45,897 nucleotides of DNA from Neisseria perflava (GTDB lineage Bacteria; Pseudomonadota; Gammaproteobacteria; Burkholderiales; Neisseriaceae), in contig NZ_JALJYC010000023.1 in the NCBI RefSeq assembly GCF_024170405.1, forward strand, positions 1-45,897, given 5' to 3'. The notes beneath the pieces are model-generated. The model worked only from the letters and a program-made list of their open reading frames with translations, made no database searches and had not been told where the DNA came from. A program made the position numbers and the translations under genes. Positions 31,197 through 40,355 of the stretch are shown here, piece after piece (positions within the stretch are counted from its first letter, which is position 1; each line of letters begins with the position of its first letter).

Positions 31197-32576
31197 TCAT
31201 AAGCGGTTGTTGGTAATCAGGTTTTTATACGCATAAAAACTTTGCTTCGGAATGCGCGCCTGGGTGTCGTAGTCCACATAAATCATGCCGAAGCGCACTT
31301 CGTAGCCGCGTTGCCATTCGAGGTTGTCGTGGCTCGACCAGACATGGTAGCCCTGCACGTTGGCTCCTTCTTGCCGCGCCTGCAAAAGGGCAGCGGCATG
31401 GTTTTCGATGTAGCGGCAGCGTCCGGCGTCGTTGATTTTACCGTCCACCAAAACATCTTCGCCGACAAAGCCCGCGCCATTTTCGGTGATGTATATCAGC
31501 GGGTTGCCGTAGTCGTTTTTAATCCGCATAAGGAGGTTATAGAAGCAGTCGGGGCGCACCGGGCCGTTCATGGTCATTTCGCCGTCTTTGTCAAACAGGG
31601 TCGGCGCGTAGTCTTCGCCGCTGCCGTCGTGACGGATGTAAAACGGCGCGTAGTAGTTAATCCCCAAAAAGCCGAACTGCGCCGCGCCGATAGCGGCGGC
31701 ATCGCCTTCCTGAATGCCCGCGTCGCCGCCGGTGGCCGCCAGCAAATCGAGCAGGTCTTGCGGATACTGCCCTTTGTACATGGCGTCGAGATACCAGCGG
31801 TTGAGCAGCGCATCCACCCATTGCGCGTTTTTGATGTCCAGCTCGCTGCCGTTTTCCACGGCTTCCACCGGTGAAAACGGCACGGCCACGCCGCACACGC
31901 CCGCATAGCCGCCTTCGCGGAAAATGCGTTGTGCTTCGGCACAGGCGAGCAGGATGTGGTTGATGGTTTTCAAGCGTTCGGCCAGGCGACTTTGGCTGCA
32001 CAAGAGCGCGTTTAATACACCGAGGTCTTCGCCGTTGACAAAGGCTTCATGCGCCTCGCGGAAGGCCATGTCCACCGTCGGCTCGTTAATCAAAACAAAC
32101 ACTTCGCACAAATCGGCAAAATTTTTAAACACCACCTCGGCATAGCGGGCGAACCATTTGACCGAATCGCGGTTGAGCCAGCCGCCGCCGGCCGCCAGCG
32201 CAGCGGGGTAGTCCCAATGGTAGAGGGTAATCATCGGCTGAATGCCGTGGTCGATGAGGTCTTCGATAAAGCGGCGGTAATGCGCCACGCCGTCGGGATT
32301 GACCGGGCCGATACCGTCGGGAATGATGCGCGTCCACGAAATCGAAAAGCGGTAGCTGTTAATCCCTGCCTGCTGCATGAGTTTGAGGTCGGCCAAATAC
32401 TGCTTGCGGTCGTAAAAATTAATCGCCACGCGTGCGGACACGCCGATACCGCCGTAGTAGTCACGCTCCAAATAATCGTCCCACACGCAGCGTCCGCGTC
32501 CGTCGTCGCTTGTATGCCCTTCCACCTGATAGGCGGCGGAAGACATACCCCAGAGAAATCCGTTTTGTCCGAACAT
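31197..32576 (-). CDS. GH1 beta-glucosidase
   Basis: This 459-residue cytosolic glycosidase hydrolyses beta-glucosides (or a phospho-form) by a retaining mechanism. It shows the GH1 barrel: FLWGMSSAAYQVEG at the N-terminus, SYRFSISWTRIIPDG, catalytic acid Glu165 in VLINEPT and nucleophile Glu365 in YITENGAG. GAAAGGAATAAGCG precedes the start. It has no signal peptide. No PTS or sugar transporter gene is adjacent. The substrate is inferred only from the family. Confidence 0.92.
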   Translation of the reverse strand: MFGQNGFLWGMSSAAYQVEGHTSDDGRGRCVWDDYLERDYYGGIGVSARVAINFYDRKQYLADLKLMQQAGINSYRFSISWTRIIPDGIGPVNPDGVAHYRRFIEDLIDHGIQPMITLYHWDYPAALAAGGGWLNRDSVKWFARYAEVVFKNFADLCEVFVLINEPTVDMAFREAHEAFVNGEDLGVLNALLCSQSRLAERLKTINHILLACAEAQRIFREGGYAGVCGVAVPFSPVEAVENGSELDIKNAQWVDALLNRWYLDAMYKGQYPQDLLDLLAATGGDAGIQEGDAAAIGAAQFGFLGINYYAPFYIRHDGSGEDYAPTLFDKDGEMTMNGPVRPDCFYNLLMRIKNDYGNPLIYITENGAGFVGEDVLVDGKINDAGRCRYIENHAAALLQARQEGANVQGYHVWSSHDNLEWQRGYEVRFGMIYVDYDTQARIPKQSFYAYKNLITNNRL

Positions 32577-32670
32577 CGCTTATTCCTTTCTCAAGCTGTG
32601 CTATGGCACATGATAATCCAAATGCTTTATGGTTTTGCACCCAATGCGACAGCGTTTGCGTTAACACAAA

Positions 32671-32719
32671 GGCAAAGGCCGTCTGAAAAACCCTCAATGG
32701 TTTTCAGACGGCCTTTGCC
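32671..32719. terminator. 19-bp DUS terminator
   Basis: ggcaaaggccgtctgaaaa (32671-32689) pairs with ttttcagacggcctttgcc (32701-32719). It lies directly after the homocysteine methyltransferase stop (minus strand) and upstream of the beta-glucosidase. Confidence 0.85.
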
Positions 32720-32720
32720 A

Positions 32721-33620
32721 TTATTTCAATTTTTCTGACAATACGGCGATATGTTCCGGCCCTATACCGCAGCAGCCGCCGACAATGCTTGCGCCTGCGT
32801 CGCGCCATTCTTGCGCCCAGTGCAGGTAGTTGGGCGGGGTGGTGTCTTGGCGGATTTCGTCGAGGCCGTCGTTGGCGGCGTTCATCTCTTCGGCTACCGG
32901 TTCAAAGGCATTGGCGTACACGCCTATCAGGATATCTTTGTTTTGTTTGCTAAAAACATCATGGGCGGTTTGCACGGCAGCCAGCATGACTTCGGGGCGG
33001 CTGCAGTTGAACAGCAGCGCTTGTGCGCCCAAATCTGCTACTGTTTGCGCAGCTTCGGCCACGCTTTCGCCCGAACGCAATACGGGGCGGTCGTGCTCAT
33101 GCGTGTCTTCCAGCGTAAATGACACCCAAAACGGCTTGCCGTCGGCGGGCAGGCGGCTTTGCCAGAATCGGGCTTCGGCGATGCTGCTTTGCGTTTCTGC
33201 CAGCCAAATATCGGCATACGGCGCCAAACCGCGCAGCAGCGGATCGGCAAGGGCGGGCGCGGCTTCTGCGTCAAACAAATCGGGGCGGTAAGAGCCGAAG
33301 AGCGGCGGCAGCGAGGCGGCCACTTTGACCGCTTTGCCGCTTTGTTCCACCGCTTCCCTTGCCAAACGTCCGGCCGTAGCAGCCAGCGTTTCGGCCTCTT
33401 GCCAAAAGCGTTCGCCGATATGGAAGGGCACGACGGCGTAGCTGTTGGCGGTAATCACTTGCACACCGGCGCGGATATAATCCGAATGGGTATCGCGCAC
33501 GGCTGCGGGGGCTTCGGTCAGCGCCAGCGCCGACCACTCGGGTTGGCGGAAGGGTGCGCCGCGACGGTGCAGCTCGCGGCCCATGCCGCCGTCAAGGATG
33601 ATGGGGGAGGGGGGAGGCAT
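32721..33620 (-). CDS. mmuM: homocysteine S-methyltransferase (MmuM-like)
   Basis: This 299-residue enzyme transfers a methyl group from S-methylmethionine or SAM to homocysteine, making methionine. It is a zinc enzyme: Cys206 in FNCSRPE and Cys283-Cys284 in GGCCGIGPEHI are the ligands. The N-terminus ILDGGMGRELHRRG is the family start. It is cytosolic and stands alone between terminators. The mmuP transporter that often pairs with it is not adjacent. Confidence 0.88.
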   Translation of the reverse strand: MPPPSPIILDGGMGRELHRRGAPFRQPEWSALALTEAPAAVRDTHSDYIRAGVQVITANSYAVVPFHIGERFWQEAETLAATAGRLAREAVEQSGKAVKVAASLPPLFGSYRPDLFDAEAAPALADPLLRGLAPYADIWLAETQSSIAEARFWQSRLPADGKPFWVSFTLEDTHEHDRPVLRSGESVAEAAQTVADLGAQALLFNCSRPEVMLAAVQTAHDVFSKQNKDILIGVYANAFEPVAEEMNAANDGLDEIRQDTTPPNYLHWAQEWRDAGASIVGGCCGIGPEHIAVLSEKLK

Positions 33621-33652
33621 AGGGGTTTCCTTGTATCGTAAAATGAAATATG

Positions 33653-33687
33653 AGGCCGTCTGAAAAAAATCATTTTTCAGACGGCCT
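33653..33687 (-). terminator. inverted DUS terminator of tamB
   Basis: aggccgtctgaaaaa (33653-33667) and tttttcagacggcct (33673-33687) form a 15-bp stem with a 5-nt loop directly after the tamB stop (minus strand). Confidence 0.85.
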
Positions 33688-33692
33688 GATGT

Positions 33693-36600
33693 TTATTTCG
33701 CTTTCGCGGTGTCGCCGTCTTCCGGCACTTTTTTCTGCCACGGCAGGGAGTCAAAGCGGATGGTGTATTTCAACTCGCCGCCGGAAGATTCGGTGCCGAT
33801 ACGCGCCACGGCTTGGATGGCGTGGGTCAGTTGGTACACCAGTTTGGCCGACTGCTCGGCGCTGGTCATGCCGAATTCGTAGCCGAGGTACAGCTCGTTG
33901 GTGAGCTGTTTACCCACGGTCAAGACCTGCTCGGCGGGGTTGAGTTCGCCGGTTTGGGTGTCGCGGGTCTGGCGGCTGGTAAAGCCGAGGTCGTCCACCA
34001 GGCCGATACGGTCGTTGAGCTGACCGACCAAGAGGGCGCTGGCGGCGGAGGACAGGGCGGCATTGTCGCTGTCGCTGCCGCTGCTGGTGCGGTTGAGCAC
34101 CAGCCACGACAGTTTGTCTTTATCGCTCATGGCCTCGTCAGCCACCAGATTGACACGCGGATTGCTCAGGTTGCCCAATACTTCCACCCCCGCGCCGACA
34201 GACGACAGGCGGCGCACGGCGCGGATGTTGAGATTGGGGTCGGACAGCGGACCGACGAAGGAAATCGTGCCTTTGGTAATGTCCAAATCCTGCCCGTAGG
34301 CTTTGTAACGGCCGCGCACCACATGAATCGTGCCGATACCCTGCACGCTCTTGCCCGGGCGGGCGGTGAGCTTGAGCTTGCCGCCGAGGGTCACGTTGAG
34401 GCCGGCGCCGATAAAGCGCACGTTGTTGTTCAAATCCAAATCCAAATCCATGTAGATGGGTGTGGCGGCGCTTTGGGTTTTTTTGGTGTCGCCCAAGACG
34501 ACCACGTCGTCATCCAGCGTCGGCATGGAGGCGGCCTGCATACCGAACATGCCGAAATCGGCTTTCAAAGCGCCGTTGAGTGCCACGCCTTTGGCGGGGC
34601 TGTATTGCACGCGGGCTTTGCCGCTCAGTTGCAGACGGCGGTTGGGGCGGGAGAGGGTGCGGTATTTGTCGAACACGATGTTGAAATCCACATCCGGCTC
34701 GGCACCGGCCAGTGACACGCCGCCGGTCAGCTCGACCGTGCCGCCACGGTGGAACTTGAGGCTGTCGATGACCCAACGCTGGCCTTGCAGGTGCGAGCGC
34801 AACACGCCGTTGTCGAGAATCAGCCCCTGTGTCTGGTTGCGGTAATAGAGGTTATTGCCGTTGAGCGTGCCGCCCAGTTGCGGATCATTCAGACGGCCTG
34901 CCAGCGTAATCGCGCCGGTGACGTTGCCTTTGAGGGTTTGGCCGACGGGCATGAAGTTGCGAAATACTTCCAAATCCGACACGTTCAGGTTAATCCGCCC
35001 GCCCAGCGGCGCGTTGGCAAAATCGCTGCCTTGGCCGATGGTAAGGTTGCCGTCGGCGCGGCCGTAGTTGGTAACGCCGTTGAGGGTGGTGTTGACGGTG
35101 GGCGCGGCGGTGCGGCCGCCGATAACGGCCGAAGTGGTAAAGCGGCCGCTCAAGCCTTGCGCGGTAGCGGGCATAAACATGCGCAGGGTGGTCAGATCGG
35201 GAATGTTGAGATTGACCTTGCCGCTTATCGGCGCGTTGGCAATATTGCCGCCGAACTGCTGGGCAATACCGACGCTGCCGTCCACGCGGCCGAAGCGGGT
35301 GGCGCTGTCCACGGTGGCGTCAATACGGCCGTTTTGGAAACGGGTGCGCAACGACAATGCGCTCAGGCCGAGTGTCTGCTTGTCGGAAATCGTGATGTCG
35401 CCGCCCTGACGGGTAATGTTGAGGTAGCCGTGCGCGTTTTGGCTGTACGACAAATCCCAATCGCCACCCAAAATCAGATTGTGCGGCACGGGCGGGGTGT
35501 AGAAATTGTGCAGCTCGGCCATGTGCAGGTTTTGCGCACTGCCTTTGCTGGTAATGCCGGCTTTTTTGTCCCACACGAAGTTTTGCAGATTGATGCTGCC
35601 GCCCATCGCCGCCCAGCGTGCCGGACTCATGGCCACGCGCTCGGCACCGGCTTCCAACGTCATGCGGTTTTGCAGCTTGAGGTTGAACGCGCCGCTGATG
35701 TCGAGTGTGCTGACCGTGCCTTTCCATTGGGTTTGGTCGGCGTTCAGGCCGCCGTTGGCATCGATTTCCAGCTTGTAGCGCTTGCCGTCCAATGCCATGC
35801 TGCTGCCGCCGTGAATGCGGTGGCTGAGGCCGGTGCCGTTGACAAACAGATTAACCGCGTCGATGGCGGTCGGCGATTCACCTGCCAACACAATCTGTTC
35901 GCCCTTCAATTCGGCGGCTAGCTGCTTGCTGGTATCGGGCGAGCCTTTCAGTTTGAAATCCAGGGTTTTGACGTTGAGCACGTCGGCAATACGGAAAGCG
36001 CGCGCCTGACCGGTCAGGTCGGTTTCCAGCGATTGGGTGCCTTTGGACAAATCGCCTGCGATGTAGCCTTTGGCGTTGAGCAGGCCGCTTAAGCCGAAGC
36101 CGAAGCGGGACAAATCGGGCGCGCTGATGTTGAGGTTGAGGCGGTCGCCCGCTTTGCCGAAGCTACCGCTGGTGTTGATGACGTTGGTGCCGAGCTTGAT
36201 GTCGGTGTCGGCACGGCTTAAGTGTTGGTTTTCGTACAACACATCGGCTTTGCCGCTCAAAGACACATTGTTGAGCGTACTGGGGGCAAACTGCATTTTG
36301 CCGCCGAAGGCTTGTTTTGCCAATTCGCCGGTCAGCGCAATCGTGCCGTTGACGCTGCCGCGCGGCAGTTGCGGGTCGATTTGCCCTGGGTTGAAGGCTT
36401 TGCTGGTGATGTCGAGCTTGAGCGCCTGGTTTTTAAACAATTCCAAGAAACCGGCAGCGTTCAATTCGCCGCCGCCTTCGGGCAGGATTTGCAAACGGGT
36501 CAGATTCAGCGTTTGCTGCCCCAGTTTCGCGTCGGTGGCGATGGAGAGCAGGCCGGTGGCGCGGGCAAAGCCGCTGTTCAAATCCCATTCGATGTCGGGC

Positions 36601-37853
36601 GAAGCGGTCGCGCCTTTGACATTAATGCTGCCGTTCAGATGGCCTGCGATTTGGGTTTGCACGGCATCGTCTGCGCCGACTTCATTGATACCCAAAGCCA
36701 AATTCAGCGTATTGGCGGCGCTGTCGATGGTGCCGCCGACATTGACCACGCCTTTTTGCAGCAGGGTCACATCGGTGTCTTTGATGGTAACGGCGCCGTT
36801 GTTGTCCACGGTAAAGTCGCCCAAAATGGTGCGCACGGGTATGCCGCCGGCGTCGGCAAAATCGGCCAGATTGTTGCCCAAATCCAGCGAGCCTTCCAGC
36901 GCCATGCCTTTTTGGGCGGAGGGGACGATAATCGCGTCGAAATTCAGCTGCGCCTTGGGCAGCGAGGGCAGGAAGGCGGCCGGATTGACGTGGAAGCCTT
37001 TGCTGTGGATTTCACCGACGATTTTGTTAAGCTGGGTTTCAAACGGATGTAAGACGGAGCGGGCGAACAGGTGGACATTGTCGCCGTCCAGCAGAATATC
37101 GGTGTTGACGTCTTGCAGCGAACCCCACAGGCGCACCGTGCCGTGTACGGTTTCGCCTTCCAATTCGCCTTTGGTATAAATGGCGGTGTTGACAGGGAAA
37201 GGCTTTTTCAGGCTGACGACAACGGCACCGGCGGAAGTGCTCCACGGCGATTTTAATTCGGTCAGGTCGAGGCGGTGTCCTTGTTCATCGTAATGATAGG
37301 CCGTCTGAATTTTTTCCACATACACGGTCTGCTTGGCAAAGCTTTTGCCGGTGCTGATTTTGCCGGTTTCCACGCGGTCGAGCGACACGGGCACGGGCAA
37401 ATCAATGCTGTCGGGCAGCCCTTGCGACGGCTCTTTTTCGGTCGGCGGCGTGGGTTTGCTGACGATGGCGATGTCGCCCGCCACGATTTTGGTAATGTGC
37501 AGCTGCGGGCGGGTGAGTTCAGACGGCAGCCAGTCGAAACGGAAACTGCTGATTTTGACATCGGCACCGTCGGTTTCAATCAGCCAGTCGCTGCCGTCAA
37601 ATCCCTCCAGCAGCGTGCCTTGCAGCGATTTGGAAGAAATGTTGACACCGAACCACGATGGAATTTGGTACAAACCGAAACGCAGGCCGGATTCCGTGCC
37701 GACCAGCCAGGCGGCAAAACCGAGCAGGATAAGCAGCAGGCACAACAAACCCCCTGCCAGTTTGCGCCAAGGGCGGCGCTTCTTCGGCGGGGTAGGGCGC
37801 TCGGACGGCGCGGCCGTGGAGGGGACGGGAGCGGTTGCCTGTGTTGCGGTCAT
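33693..37853 (-). CDS. tamB: translocation and assembly module protein TamB
   Basis: TamB is a long inner-membrane-anchored periplasmic protein that, with TamA, helps insert outer-membrane proteins and moves phospholipids between membranes. It has 1386 residues. A Pro/Arg-rich N-terminus is followed by one membrane helix (LAGGLLCLLLILLGFAAWL). A long beta-rich repeat body follows, and the conserved C-terminal DUF490/TamB domain contains VRGRYKAYGQDLDITKGTISF and YELFGMTSAEQ-like sequence near the end (LGYEFGMTSAEQSAKLVYQL). tamA lies upstream, separated by 278 bp containing a MITE-like element. Confidence 0.92.
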   Translation of the reverse strand: MTATQATAPVPSTAAPSERPTPPKKRRPWRKLAGGLLCLLLILLGFAAWLVGTESGLRFGLYQIPSWFGVNISSKSLQGTLLEGFDGSDWLIETDGADVKISSFRFDWLPSELTRPQLHITKIVAGDIAIVSKPTPPTEKEPSQGLPDSIDLPVPVSLDRVETGKISTGKSFAKQTVYVEKIQTAYHYDEQGHRLDLTELKSPWSTSAGAVVVSLKKPFPVNTAIYTKGELEGETVHGTVRLWGSLQDVNTDILLDGDNVHLFARSVLHPFETQLNKIVGEIHSKGFHVNPAAFLPSLPKAQLNFDAIIVPSAQKGMALEGSLDLGNNLADFADAGGIPVRTILGDFTVDNNGAVTIKDTDVTLLQKGVVNVGGTIDSAANTLNLALGINEVGADDAVQTQIAGHLNGSINVKGATASPDIEWDLNSGFARATGLLSIATDAKLGQQTLNLTRLQILPEGGGELNAAGFLELFKNQALKLDITSKAFNPGQIDPQLPRGSVNGTIALTGELAKQAFGGKMQFAPSTLNNVSLSGKADVLYENQHLSRADTDIKLGTNVINTSGSFGKAGDRLNLNISAPDLSRFGFGLSGLLNAKGYIAGDLSKGTQSLETDLTGQARAFRIADVLNVKTLDFKLKGSPDTSKQLAAELKGEQIVLAGESPTAIDAVNLFVNGTGLSHRIHGGSSMALDGKRYKLEIDANGGLNADQTQWKGTVSTLDISGAFNLKLQNRMTLEAGAERVAMSPARWAAMGGSINLQNFVWDKKAGITSKGSAQNLHMAELHNFYTPPVPHNLILGGDWDLSYSQNAHGYLNITRQGGDITISDKQTLGLSALSLRTRFQNGRIDATVDSATRFGRVDGSVGIAQQFGGNIANAPISGKVNLNIPDLTTLRMFMPATAQGLSGRFTTSAVIGGRTAAPTVNTTLNGVTNYGRADGNLTIGQGSDFANAPLGGRINLNVSDLEVFRNFMPVGQTLKGNVTGAITLAGRLNDPQLGGTLNGNNLYYRNQTQGLILDNGVLRSHLQGQRWVIDSLKFHRGGTVELTGGVSLAGAEPDVDFNIVFDKYRTLSRPNRRLQLSGKARVQYSPAKGVALNGALKADFGMFGMQAASMPTLDDDVVVLGDTKKTQSAATPIYMDLDLDLNNNVRFIGAGLNVTLGGKLKLTARPGKSVQGIGTIHVVRGRYKAYGQDLDITKGTISFVGPLSDPNLNIRAVRRLSSVGAGVEVLGNLSNPRVNLVADEAMSDKDKLSWLVLNRTSSGSDSDNAALSSAASALLVGQLNDRIGLVDDLGFTSRQTRDTQTGELNPAEQVLTVGKQLTNELYLGYEFGMTSAEQSAKLVYQLTHAIQAVARIGTESSGGELKYTIRFDSLPWQKKVPEDGDTAKAK

Positions 37854-37910
37854 GATTTAGATAAAGAATAAGGTAAACGGATTGCAGCGGTTTTCAGACG
37901 GCCTTTGTAT

Positions 37911-38074
37911 TAGGGTCTGTTGACATTTCATCACGCGGCAATATTTGTGCGTAAAAACGCGGCTGCTGCGTTAAAAATGCTCGCAAGGTATCCAACCATG
38001 CTGCGCTTTTTGCCTTGCATCCGCGCTTTTTCACATCAAATCTTGTTTCGCGGATGAATTGTCAACAGACCCTA
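37911..38074. mobile_element. MITE-like element between tamA and tamB
   Basis: A 164-bp non-coding element with perfect 15-bp terminal inverted repeats, tagggtctgttgaca (37911-37925) and tgtcaacagacccta (38060-38074); the similarity runs imperfectly further inwards (ttcatc, cgcg). If the outer TA is read as a target duplication, the repeats proper are GGGTCTGTTGACA. It carries no ORF. Two DUS flank it (near 37893 and 38090). It is not a Correia element; its parent transposon is unknown to me. Confidence 0.65.
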
Positions 38075-38131
38075 GTAAAAGGCCGATAGGCCGTCTGAAA
38101 AATAGTCTGTTAAACAGCGGCGGCTGTCAAA

Positions 38132-39982
38132 TCAAAAACGCGTGCCCAAGCTGATGGACCAGCGCACTTTTTTGTCTTGGTGGCCGTAGGCGATGTCAAA
38201 CGAAAACGGCGCCACCGGGCTGAACCAGCGCACACCCACGCCTGTGCCGTGTTTTATGGTCATGTCTTTGAAATTATTGGCGACATCGCCCATATCGTGA
38301 AACACGGCGGCGGAGAAGCTCTGGTTAATCGGGTATTGGTATTCCAAGCTTGCCACCATCAGGGCGCGCTCGGGGATAACGGTATCGTTCGGGCCGTCTA
38401 AACCAATGCTGTTTTGCTCGTAACCGCGTATCGACGAAGCGCCGCCGGTACGGAACATCAGGGTATAGGGCACGTCTTGGTCTTCCTTGGCATACACATA
38501 ACCGGCCTGTCCGCGTACCACAAACGTACCGATTTTTTTGTTTTCCGGCGTGAAATAATAGCCTGCGCTGCCATAGGCGCGCGCCATAAAAGTAGAAGAC
38601 AATACTTTGCCTAAAGTCGCGCCGATTTTGCCGTCGAGATAATAGCCGTTTTCCGGCCGCAGGGTGGTTTCGATGCTTTGACGGCGCCAAGAAGCGGTCA
38701 GCATGGTGGCGTGGCTGCGGCTGGTAACAAACCCGCTGGTCGGCACTTTGCGGTCTTCAATCACAAATTCCAAACCGATACGCGCGTCGATGTTGTTTTT
38801 GTCGCGCACATACCAAACGCCGCTGGTCAGGGCGCGCGTTTCCAGATTTTGCGTGGTGGAGCGGTTGTAGCCGATATTGCTGGTCCAATATGTGCCGTTG
38901 CTGCGGCGCGGCTGGCTGATACCGGCGGAAAGGGCGGTTTCGTATTTGTCCATGTCCCAAATCACCGAGCCGATGTAGCCTCTATTAAACAGATTGTAGT
39001 AATCATAGCCCACGCGTCCGCCCAAACCGTCTTCCGAATCGTAGCGCACGCCCAAATCCAGCTTATGCCGCTTCATTTCGGTCACATTCACTTTGACGGG
39101 TACGCGGTCGCCTTCGAGCCGGTCGAAATCGGCCTGCACCGCCGCGCCGGAATAGCGGCTGTTTTGCTCCAGCGCCTGTTGGAAATCCAGCAGCATGTCT
39201 AAGTCATACGGCTCACCCGGATGGAAACGTGCCAAACCTTCCACCACGCTGGCGGGGTAGCGCTTTGTGCCGGTAATTTCAAAATCGCCGAAGTAAATCG
39301 GCTGCTTGCTGTCCACCACCACATTCAAATCGGCGGTGTTGTTTTCCGGATTGATGGTGGCTTGGGTGGAAGACAGTTTGGCCAGCGGGTATTTTTTCCG
39401 CGCCACGGCCGCCAAGACTGCCGTTTTGCTGCTGCTCCAACTGTCTTGCTCGAAATAGCTGCCGACGGGCTGTTTCCAGCCGCTCATGGCATTTTTATAG
39501 TAGTCGGCCAAATCGTTGTCGGACAGCATGTCGCCGGTCAGCGCCACGCTGACGTTATCAACTTTGGTGCGCGGGCCGGGCGTAACTTTGACGGTATAGC
39601 TGCTGCCTTCGTCTTTGACGGTGGTGCTGCTGTTGAAATAGCCTTTGGTGCGCAGGATGGTTTGGACGTTGTCCGGCGTTTCTTCCGCCAAAAAGCCGAC
39701 CTGCTCTTTATCCAGCTCTTCTTCCTGCTGTTGGGTAATCAGTGGCAGGTATTCGGTCAGGGCAGATTTGACATCGCTGTTGTCGGTGTCGATGTTGACG
39801 GCGTATTTGGGCGTCAGCTTGACCGATTCGGTTTGATTGGGCGAAGTCGGCGGCTTGGGGCGCTCGGATTCGGGGATACGCTCGTAATCATCCGCTTTGG
39901 CTTCAAACGAATCGGCCGCCAGCGCCTGCACACAGGCAAGCGACAGCGTGGTCAGAATGAGCGGGTAAATCGGCTTGGTCAT
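38132..39982 (-). CDS. tamA: translocation and assembly module protein TamA
   Basis: TamA is an Omp85-family outer-membrane barrel with N-terminal POTRA domains, partner of TamB. It has 616 residues from the start at 39982, which begins with a signal peptide (PLILTTLSLACVQALA). POTRA-like sequences follow (KVTPGPRTKVDNVSVALTGD, PIYFGDFEITGTKRY). The C-terminal 300 residues form a beta-barrel with GGASSIRGYEQNSIG (the Omp85 RGF/Y-type loop) and the final strand ending in Phe (WSISLGTRF). The upstream extension of the open frame to 40162 is not family-like. Confidence 0.9.
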   Translation of the reverse strand: MTKPIYPLILTTLSLACVQALAADSFEAKADDYERIPESERPKPPTSPNQTESVKLTPKYAVNIDTDNSDVKSALTEYLPLITQQQEEELDKEQVGFLAEETPDNVQTILRTKGYFNSSTTVKDEGSSYTVKVTPGPRTKVDNVSVALTGDMLSDNDLADYYKNAMSGWKQPVGSYFEQDSWSSSKTAVLAAVARKKYPLAKLSSTQATINPENNTADLNVVVDSKQPIYFGDFEITGTKRYPASVVEGLARFHPGEPYDLDMLLDFQQALEQNSRYSGAAVQADFDRLEGDRVPVKVNVTEMKRHKLDLGVRYDSEDGLGGRVGYDYYNLFNRGYIGSVIWDMDKYETALSAGISQPRRSNGTYWTSNIGYNRSTTQNLETRALTSGVWYVRDKNNIDARIGLEFVIEDRKVPTSGFVTSRSHATMLTASWRRQSIETTLRPENGYYLDGKIGATLGKVLSSTFMARAYGSAGYYFTPENKKIGTFVVRGQAGYVYAKEDQDVPYTLMFRTGGASSIRGYEQNSIGLDGPNDTVIPERALMVASLEYQYPINQSFSAAVFHDMGDVANNFKDMTIKHGTGVGVRWFSPVAPFSFDIAYGHQDKKVRWSISLGTRF

Positions 39983-40355
39983 GGGTCGGATTCGGTCAAA
40001 CGGAAAACAACGGGGTATGGGGTAACAAGACATCTCAAGGTGGGATTCTAACATCTTTTGCGCGGCCTTTTGAAATCGAGACCGCAGGTAAGCGCAGCGC
40101 CGAGGCCGTCTGAAAGGAAACGGCGGACAGGATTTGCCAAATTGTTGACAAAATTCATTCAAGCGGGCATAAGCGTTGTATAATTGTGTAGCAGATTAAT
40201 CTTTTAATTTTAAAATATTTAATAATAAATGACAAAAAAAATTAAAATTTGAAACTAAATAGCCATTTATTAGATTGTATGCCGAAAATATCACGGTGTT
40301 AGATTTTTTATTTTAGAATGTTAGACTTTCTTAACATACATAGAAAGACTCAATC
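39983..40355. other. intergenic region between tamA and sstT
   Basis: These 373 bp lie between divergent genes. One half holds a DUS near 40103 and a TATAAT at 40179-40184 with TTGACA at 40145-40150, but 28 bp apart, too far for one promoter. From 40196 to 40330 the DNA is very AT-rich, with runs of A and T and a TAGAAT at 40314-40319 that could be an sstT -10 box. GTTAGA occurs twice. No gene is seen. Confidence 0.5.

Noticed and set aside
33813..37052. Several plus-strand frames opposite tamB
   Set aside because: All are shadows of one long, well-supported TamB frame.
37911..38074. Correia repeat (NEMIS)
   Set aside because: The ends do not match the Correia terminal repeat (TATAGTGGATTAA...), and the length and interior differ, so it was called MITE-like instead.
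40145..40184. TTGACA and TATAAT upstream of tamA/sstT as one promoter
   Set aside because: The spacing is 28 bp, too long for a sigma-70 promoter.
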